This document shows positions 56,801 through 64,000 of a DNA stretch of 64,000 nucleotides, in pieces (the stretch's first letter is position 1; each line of letters begins with the position of its first letter). A program made the translations under genes and the position numbers. The stretch spans positions 32,247,661 to 32,311,660 of the forward strand of contig NC_043766.1 of the NCBI RefSeq assembly GCF_902148845.1, given 5' to 3'. The notes below the pieces were generated by a model. That model was not told where the DNA came from. It did no database searches and saw nothing but the letters and a program-made list of their open reading frames with translations. This stretch comes from Salarias fasciatus. Taxonomy: Eukaryota; Chordata; Actinopteri; Blenniiformes; Blenniidae.

Positions 56801-59800
56801 TCTGTGTGTGTGCGTGTGTAATAAAAAAAAAGCAGTGTAACTCTGAAAAAAAAAAGATTACGTAAATTGCAGATGCTTTCACAAAAGTGTTGTAAGACTG
56901 AATCTCTGGAATTTGACACCAGCATCATCATGGCTGGCTTTGACTTTTTCTTTACAGTATTGTAAAATAATTCTGACTTTCTTATTTCCGGTCGTGTTCG
57001 TTTTAACAGCAGTCTGTTTATGGCTAGATTGATGATTCACTTTGATTTTGTAGCAGAACATGTAAATCAGTGATATTTTGAAGGGTAGACTAGGCAGCAC
57101 CATGATGACGAGTACAGAGCTTTCTTTAGATTTTACATTTCTGTATATCATAAATAGTCTGGGAGATACAGACATGTGAAGTACACATGCTGAATCTTAT
57201 CACAGGGTACAAATGAAGGCACAAGGTTTTTATACTCTTCTGTTTGCAGATATATTCCAGTGTTGCGACATCAGAGTCCTGATGGCTTTTCCAGAAACCA
57301 GCAGAAAGGTTGTGATTAGGTTTTAGTGGTTCACTACTGGAGCAAATGCTTCATTGTAAAAGAAAAATAAGTGTTCTTGGCCTCTTCAAATTTCAATATA
57401 CACATTATAACATCTTCAATATACAATATACACATCTACACATTTAAAAAGATTTCAAACTAAATATATAGGATCAAAATGACCAAAAATAAGAATGTCA
57501 AGTGCAATTCAGGTGATGCTGATGTCAAATTACCATACGTAGCAATTAGTACTAACCATGACTGACTTAAGTAGAGCTACAGATGTCATCAGCGTGGATA
57601 AATGTTACCATGTGGTGCCTGCTGGGAGGGGGAGTTCCTCTTTTCACAACCTCCACAACCATCGCTTTGGATAACTGTTTTTAAATGTTACCACCAGTGT
57701 GGATAAATGCTTCTGTTAGTGTGGATAAATGTTACAATCAGCAAGAATAAATGTTTCCATCACTGTGAATAAATGTTATTATGAGTTTGAATGAAAGCTA
57801 CATGTGAATGTGGACCAACGCTACATTCAGAGTGGATGAATGTTACTGTCATGGTGGATAACTGATCCCATCAGCTGCTGTTGCTCCATTCACTGTCACC
57901 CTCTAAAGATTTGGAGGTTTTTTTGGGGTTTTTTTTTTGGCTGTTACAGGGTTCCAGAGGTGAGCATGCTTGCGTCATAGTGTGGCGGTTTTGAGTCTAT
58001 TTCTCTGGACATGCATGGGCTTTGTCCAGTTTCCTCCCACAGTCCACACACATGCATTTCAGGTAACTTGGTGGCTCTGGTATGGCCGTATGTGAGATGG
58101 TCTCTCTGTCTCCCACATGTCATCTCACATGTCCTTTTAGAAAGAACTCAGAAATTATGTGTTATTGTGCTGCTGACTCTCATGTTGCTTCACATTTTGT
58201 CCGATCTTTTTGAAGAAGTTTTGATTTCCAAGTTTTGGAAATGGATATTCAACTGTTAAAGACTGACAGCTATTTGGATCATCTAATGTGTTAACCGGCG
58301 ACCTGCCCAACACTTTGAGTGTATTTTCCATAATTTCCATAATATTTGAAGAAGCTAGAGTTAGAGATGACGCAGCCCTCACCTCTCTGAGCTCCGTGTT
58401 CTCGAACTCCTCCAGCTGCCTCAGGAAGCCCAGGTTCGGCCCCGCGCATGGCCTGGCCGACCTCACCGCGGCCAGCGCCTCCACCCAGCCGAGGCGTCAC
58501 CGTCATGATGTAGGCCACCACCAGAGTGACGCTGCGGGACACTCCTGCCACACTGAGACAGCGCACACAGAAAAACACCTCCACTCATTTCCAGACTGTG
58601 CATTCTCAGAATAACAGTCTCATGGACTCACTCCATTTTGCTTCCTGTTCCTCTTTTATAGTATTTCTCCTTGGTATTGCCACTTCAAAGTGACAGATTT
58701 CATTCATACGGCCTGAGTATGATTTCATGATGCTGAACATTGCCTTCAACCTGTTCCCACACGAGTCAGATGTAAGAGTTTCCTCTCACCAGTGAACGAG
58801 GCAGCCTTCCCCCTTCAGCCGAGACTCGTGGATGAACATGATGCTGTCTCTGAAGTACTGCGTCCTGGTGGAACCAGAAACATTAAACAGATGATTACTC
58901 GAATATTCAATGAATATCAACGACGAAGGACTCTTCATTTTGCACCGTCTGTATGTTTCTTCTCCTGAAAAGGTATTTATGTCGAGCAGATATAAACCTG
59001 GTAAAGTGGAATTACTCAGTTTGAGGAAAGTGTGCAAGAAATATCAAAGAGTCTATTTAAAACACTTTTATATCAAAAATATATATTTTTATATGACCTG
59101 TGAAAATTATTTCACTCCATCAGATTTGCTGTTAAAGACGCATTAGCAAATGTCGTTGTTGTTCAGTACTCACAGGTTTTGTTTGGAGTGGTCAGCAGCA
59201 GATATACAAAGATACGTCTTGTCCTGTCAACAGGTAGGAAAACAGATTAAAGATGAACTAAACATAAGAACCACTTAATCTTGGCAGTAAATATTGATCA
59301 TTTGAAAAAAAAAAAAAGTTTGCATCTTTATCTGTTTTGTAAATGGTGCATTGTATTTGTGAGGAACACCGTTTTAGTCCTGTGCATCATGGCAACAAAA
59401 ATATTCTATTCTATTCTATTCTATTCTGTTCTATTCTGTTCTATTTGAGAGATGAGCAGCAGATCACAGTGAGATGAAAAATTTGCCGACTCCTCTGTAG
59501 CGATGCTGAACGGCTTTGGCTGTTTGGTGGACGGGATGACTGAAGTCTGAACAAGACACAGTTTAATCACTCAACAGAACAGGAGCCTCAGTAACTTGCA
59601 GAAGAACCACACAGAGCGACAACATCCTGGCACCTGGTGGGATCACCACTGTCAAAACACAAGAGTCTGTTACAACAGCAAAGAAAACTGGTTTAAATTG
59701 ACAGATAATGTGAAACATACTTCCTAATATAAAGGAAGCATTGCCGATGAATCCCGTTACAATGAAGGGACTGATCTACCAAACACAGACTTGCACGTAA

Positions 59801-59906
59801 ATTAATAATATGGTCTTTAGCAGCAAACATCAGAACTCTTCATCATCTGTGAGATCCAGCAGCAGTGGAAGGCCACACCATAACGGTATTCTCTGTGTGT
59901 GTGTGT

Positions 59907-59959
<53 letters not shown>

Positions 59960-60082
59960 TCTGCACCTGGCAGCTGATTGTACATACAGTGGACAGAAAC
60001 CAGCTTGTCCCGGTATGACTGCACCACTGCAAAAACCCCACAACCCTCTGGGACCATGCAAGCTCAGACAGGTCAGAACATA

Positions 60083-60152
<70 letters not shown>

Positions 60153-60843
60153 TTTACATTTTCAATACCTTCTTTATATAGAACTTTAAGTAACCATGTT
60201 TACAAAGTACACTGACAAAACAAAAATGAAAACACAAGAAAAATGTATGAATAAAGGTATTACATCATTAATTAAAAAGACTGAAGGGACGGCAAATAAT
60301 TCAAGATAACAAAATTGAACTCTAAGATAAATTAATAAAATACAAAAAAAATTAAGAGAAATGATTAAGTTTAGAACAAAAATGTTAAATACAGCAAAAA
60401 AACTTAAAACCAAACAAGACAAAGTACAATGCAATAGAAAAAAACTCAATAAAAGATGAAATTGAACTGAAAAGAATAAAATTAATTAAAAAACAGCAAC
60501 AAATCAGTACAGCTGAAGGGCAAAGAAGTAAACACAATAAAATGATGTATATAAGTAGATCAAATATAAAGAAATGAATTAGGAAAAAATTCTAAAAAAT
60601 ATGGAAAGTGGCTTAAAATAGATCTCAGTAAATAAAGAAACAACATGTGCAGTGTCATTATTAAATAAATACAATGTAAAACAAAGCAAATTAAAAACTA
60701 TAAAATTAAATAAAAAAATGTAGCAAATTAATCAAACTGACAAATGGAATGGAAATATCATGAAATTAAAGCAATACGATAAAAACATATAGAATATGAT
60801 ATAGCAATGGAATATATAGAAAAATAATGAACAAAACATTACA

Positions 60844-60890
<47 letters not shown>

Positions 60891-62790
60891 AAAATAAATA
60901 AATAAATAAATACATACATTAAAAAGTTAAAAATGAATCCCAGCAAAAAAGGAACATGCAAATAATTAAACTAATAAAGAAATGCAAAAAGCAGATCAGT
61001 TACAGAAGGATTTTAATCAAAGAAAAATACCAAAAACAAACAGGAGAAAAAGTCATCCTGAGACTCAGATTTTGCTCCATGAAAATGTCTCATTATCTTA
61101 ATCTGCAGCATGTAAATGTTACATCTGACCTTTAGAGACCTGTTGGTTGCAAATTCAACCTTCCTCTCTCAGGAACTCTCACACCATCTTCCAAGAAAAT
61201 GATCAGTCAGCGGTTTGACTGTTAGCTATGCAAATGCACCATCCCATCTGGCCTTATGACCACAAACAGACCTGAGTCATCACTCCGCCTCACAGTTAAA
61301 AAATGCTTAATCATTCTTGTTAAACCAAGGAGGAATCTTAAAAGCAGAGATTTAAATCTTTTAATCGGGATTATCTAACCGGTCAGAAAGTGAGCGCGGC
61401 CGCAAACATGACTTCAGACCCAAAACCTTTTCAAAGTTTTGGTGGTTGACCAGTTTGGGTAGTGATACTGTAATACAAGTTGCTGTTTCTCTTCACTTGT
61501 TCAATGAAACAAGCTAGCATGGATGGAGAAAGTGCGAAGGAGTCTCTGAGAAACTTCTCGTGTTCGCTTTCAACGAGAAAAGATGAAAGTTGTGAAAGTG
61601 GACACTGTAGGCGGAATTGAGGTTTTCAAAAATCGGCTGTAAGAGGGATGTCAATGTCCAAATGGTTATCATTTTATTGCATCAGATGACACAAAAATCA
61701 ATATATCTCGCCACACATAAATGTTATTTAATAAAAACAGGCTTATTGAAAAGAAATGTGTAATTCCGAAAAAGCTGATGCTCATTACGTTTGCAATCCT
61801 CCATATACTCGAAGGTCAAATAAAAAAAATAAACTCCTCAACATAAACCATGAACTTCACTTCTTCCCAAATATTAAGAAGTGATGACAAATTAAAGATT
61901 AAAGTTAGAGTAAGTAAGTTAAAGCTTAACTTCATAATGGGACTGATTTAACCCATCAAGTCTGAGTTACACACATCCACATCCATGTATTTAACAAAAA
62001 GACTTTTCCCACCCTTTCATAAACAAAGCACCTCGTCTAAATACAGCTTTGGAATACAGAAACCTTTTTTTTTTGTAACTTCAGTTCCACTTTCAAAACT
62101 TTAAACACTAGAGACTGCAGAGCTAAAACCATCCTGTGTGAGAAGCATAACACACAGCGAGCTGGCCTGCATCTGCACCACAGCTGCATGGATGTGCACA
62201 TTTTCATACATTCACGGTGAAGAGATGTGAAGGGGTGAATTCCAGGTCCTGTGACTGTCACCCAACTAGAAATAACATATGACTTTCACACCAGGTAAAT
62301 TCATCTGTGGCTGCTATTTTGCCAAATGAAGATCATGAAATGCTGTTTTCCTTTTCTTGTCCTAAGATTCAAATAGTTGGATAAGGAAGGTTTGTTAAAA
62401 AACCAAATGGACGCCCTGTACAGCAGCTCTTCAACCAAAAAGTGGGACGGTTCTGGACGATGAGGCCCTCTAATAAACAGGAGCTTAGTGAAATAATAAC
62501 TGCACAACTCTACACAGCAGCTCTGGTGTCATATATTCTTATTGGTAATATCTTTGTTATTGTTGATGATGATGCTTGTCTGTAGTGGTTTTGTGGAGAT
62601 GTAAAGGTGCCGACTGACACTTTCACAATGAGTATTAATCAGCCGAGGTGTGATGTTACGGATGGATGGATGCTGGGGGTCAGGGGGTCACGTGAGGAGA
62701 GTCTCACCTCCAGGACGGGTGCAGCTGTGTCGTGGATGGACAGGATGTGGGTGATGTTGTGCTGTGCCAGCAGCTCCGGGTCTCGGGCAT
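54719..62790 (-). CDS. dusp22: Dual specificity phosphatase 22 (JSP1/JKAP), lacking the first exon(s)
   Basis: Minus-strand exons 62790-62708 (DARDPELLAQHNITHILSIH), 59223-59174 (DKTYLCISAADHSKQNL), 58864-58790 (TQYFRDSIMFIHESRLKGEG), 58552-58383 (VAGVSRSVTLVVAYIMTVT, then ALAAVRSARPCAGPNLGFLR) and 54796-54719 (YRAWWTERYGKDSF to the TAA). The phosphatase signature HCVAGVSRS is formed across the junction 58790/58552, the catalytic Cys codon being split TG|T. The general-acid Asp is in SAAD. DUSP22 is a small cysteine phosphatase acting on JNK-pathway and tyrosine-kinase signalling proteins. The start exon with the N-myristoylation signal lies beyond 64000. Exon 58383-58552 is 2 bases short (near 58492), shifting the frame between MTVT and GWVEAL. 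Which teleost copy (a or b) is not decidable. Confidence 0.93.
55614..55640. repeat. (ATG)n microsatellite
   Basis: GATGATGATGATGATGATG run in the DUSP22 intron. Confidence 0.9.
56308..56337. repeat. (CTT)n microsatellite
   Basis: About nine CTT units. Confidence 0.95.
56740..56800. repeat. (TG)n microsatellite
   Basis: (TG)n with one TGG interruption in the DUSP22 intron. Confidence 0.97.
57585..57870. repeat. Degenerate minisatellite (GTGTGGATAAATGTTAC unit)
   Basis: About ten loose copies of a 25-35-bp unit with core GTGGATAAATG(T/C)TAC, in the DUSP22 intron. Confidence 0.75.
59340..59450. repeat. LINE-type tail with (TTCTA)n
   Basis: 'gtgcattgtatttgtgaggaac' followed by (TTCTA)n at about 59403-59443 resembles the tail of fish LINE insertions ending in a pentamer repeat. 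Confidence 0.5.
59898..59958. repeat. (TG)n microsatellite
   Basis: (TG)n with one TGG interruption. Confidence 0.97.
60083..60150. repeat. (CA)n microsatellite, inverted partner of the 59898 array
   Basis: A (CA)n array 125 bp from a (TG)n array. The transcript could fold the two together. Confidence 0.97.
60180..61030. repeat. A-rich low-complexity block with (AAAT)n
   Basis: The + strand is dominated by A with few C/G over about 850 bp. It includes an (AAAT)n array at about 60843-60911. No gene recognised. Confidence 0.8.
61031..62707. other. DUSP22 intron, remaining part
   Basis: No exon or named repeat recognised. Confidence 0.45.
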
Positions 62791-63400
62791 CTGTGGATTT
62801 TTTTTGTAGAAAAATCAAGAAACTATAAATCGACATGTGATGCAAAGTTTGATCACACTGTGCACTGGCTGAACTAAATTCTGCATTTTCTACCCGACAA
62901 CAACAGCCCCCTCTGAAATGTGTCCCAAGCAAATGTGGCTCTAAAAGTTTTGGTCTGGTTTTGAACTGAAAGAAAAACCGGAAAACCAATGTTTCTAAAA
63001 CAGTCCAACACCTTGGGCCAAAAGCAAGAAACAGTAAATGTTCTAATCAAATTTTGTTCTTCAAAAGGAAGCCAAATGTTTTCTACCTTAAACAGATGTG
63101 CCCTCAGCACATTTTCCACACACTTTGCAAGTTCGTGGTATGCTGATGATGCCACCTTTGCAGCAGCAGGGCAAGCCTGCAGACACTCTCCTGCAGGCCA
63201 TGAAACTCCAGATTCTCTTTACTACAATTCATGCAAACTAACTGAAAATAAATATAATACAAGATACAACAAATTAGAACCATTTAGGCAGTCAGCTTTG
63301 GATGATGCTAACAGATGTTTCAACTTAGAGATGCAGCAGCTCTGCAGCTCTGCAGCTGTTTTCACTCATAAAAGCAAATTAAGAGAATAATGTACAATCT
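62791..63400. other. DUSP22 intron toward the missing first exon
   Basis: No exon recognised. A short CTCTGCAG duplication lies at about 63336-63355. Confidence 0.45.
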
Positions 63401-63960
63401 TCCAACAACTAGAGTTTAGTGAAATAGTAATTACTAGAAAAAAACGGCTAATGCTACAGTTAGCTCACAGTTCTCGAAATATTTCCCTGTATGTGAATAT
63501 GAGATGGTTCAGGATTGTTGAGTCACTCCTCCATTGAATAGGAATGTAGTGAAACAATAATGAATGAAAACCATCGCTTCAGCTAATGCTAACATTGTTC
63601 CATCCAGTGGAAAGACAGCAGCTTGTTGGCCTTTCCACTTTAACATTTGAGATAAGTAATATAATGTAAGATTATCAAAGACTCATTTACCCTTTAACAT
63701 GAATTTAGTGAAATAGTAACTGTTAAGACTATGTTAAGCTTTATTTCATGCTAACTGATGGCCTGGTCAGAAGGGTTGAGAGACAAGGCAGCAGTGAGTT
63801 AGATCACGATTTAATGAATTGGTTTTCTGCCATTTAACAACAATTTGGTGAAATAGTAACAGGCTAATGCTAACAGTTGGCTCGTTCAGCAGAATGGAGA
63901 GAGAGAGGAGAGAAACAGCAACTCTTCACTAATTTTCATGGGAGTCAAAATTGAGTTTAT
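63400..63960. repeat. Degenerate tandem repeat of about 130-160 bp
   Basis: 'gtgaaatagtaa' followed about 20-40 bp later by 'gctaatgctaac' or 'gctaatgctaca' recurs with starts near 63418, 63550, 63708 and 63848. Confidence 0.65.
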
Positions 63961-64000
63961 TGAAGAGTGAGGAGGCACTCCTCCAGCTAAAAAGAGTTTA

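Noticed and set aside
57585-57870. CRISPR-like spaced repeats
   Set aside because: Units are degenerate with no constant repeat/unique spacer structure, and the genome is a fish; it is a minisatellite.
59817-60149. Cys/Val- and His/Thr-repeat proteins over CA/TG arrays (also at 4056, 17394, 31280, 32603 and 56673)
   Set aside because: Pure products of dinucleotide repeats in several frames; not genes.
27468-62790. EXOC2, IRF4 and DUSP22 as pseudogenes
   Set aside because: Frames are broken only by 1-2-base losses, while every splice site and nearly all conserved residues remain; sequence error explains this better.

Overview
The window is a piece of a teleost (ray-finned fish) nuclear genome. 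It has split genes with GT-AG introns, long (CA)n/(TG)n tracts and a dense fish-type transposon load. It carries orthologues of five human 6p25 genes: PSMG4 and SLC22A23 on the left, EXOC2, IRF4 and DUSP22 on the right.

Layout. 1-17.2 kb is transposon-rich and has no host gene I can recognise. It holds AT-rich sequence and short nonautonomous elements. A 3.7-kb PIF/Harbinger transposon with both proteins open lies at 4274-7988, inserted with a 3-bp TAG duplication into an older LINE that carries a restriction-like endonuclease (4209-9503). A decayed CMC (EnSpm/CACTA-like) transposon lies at 10.07-12.81 kb, an L1-type LINE fragment at 13.8-15.2 kb and a TTAA-flanked MITE at 16037-16717. PSMG4 (+, 18157-21247, three exons, intact) runs tail-to-tail into the last three exons of SLC22A23 (-, 24663-26403).

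A run of exactly 500 Ns (26658-27157) follows. To its right are the last 15 coding exons of EXOC2 (+, 27468-39744), all eight coding exons of IRF4 (-, 43993-51934) and all but the 5' end of DUSP22 (-, 54719-62790, continuing past the right edge). The order and relative orientation EXOC2>, <IRF4, <DUSP22 match human 6p25.3. SLC22A23 and EXOC2 both lose their 5' exons at the N run. A 500-bp space cannot hold those exons, so this is a scaffold join of unknown true size or a misjoin.

Exon-length bookkeeping shows nine small coding indels, all to the right of the gap: four in EXOC2, four in IRF4, one in DUSP22. All can be read as losses of 1-2 bases, mostly in G runs or short repeats. PSMG4, SLC22A23 and the Harbinger genes, left of the gap, have none. 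I read this as sequence error in the right-hand contig, not as loss of the genes.

I found no clearly new biological system. The most interesting points are the complete two-gene Harbinger nested in a LINE, the gap and indel pattern, an EXOC2 exon sandwiched between two (TG)n arrays that replace its polypyrimidine tract, and several short palindromic or inverted-repeat elements.
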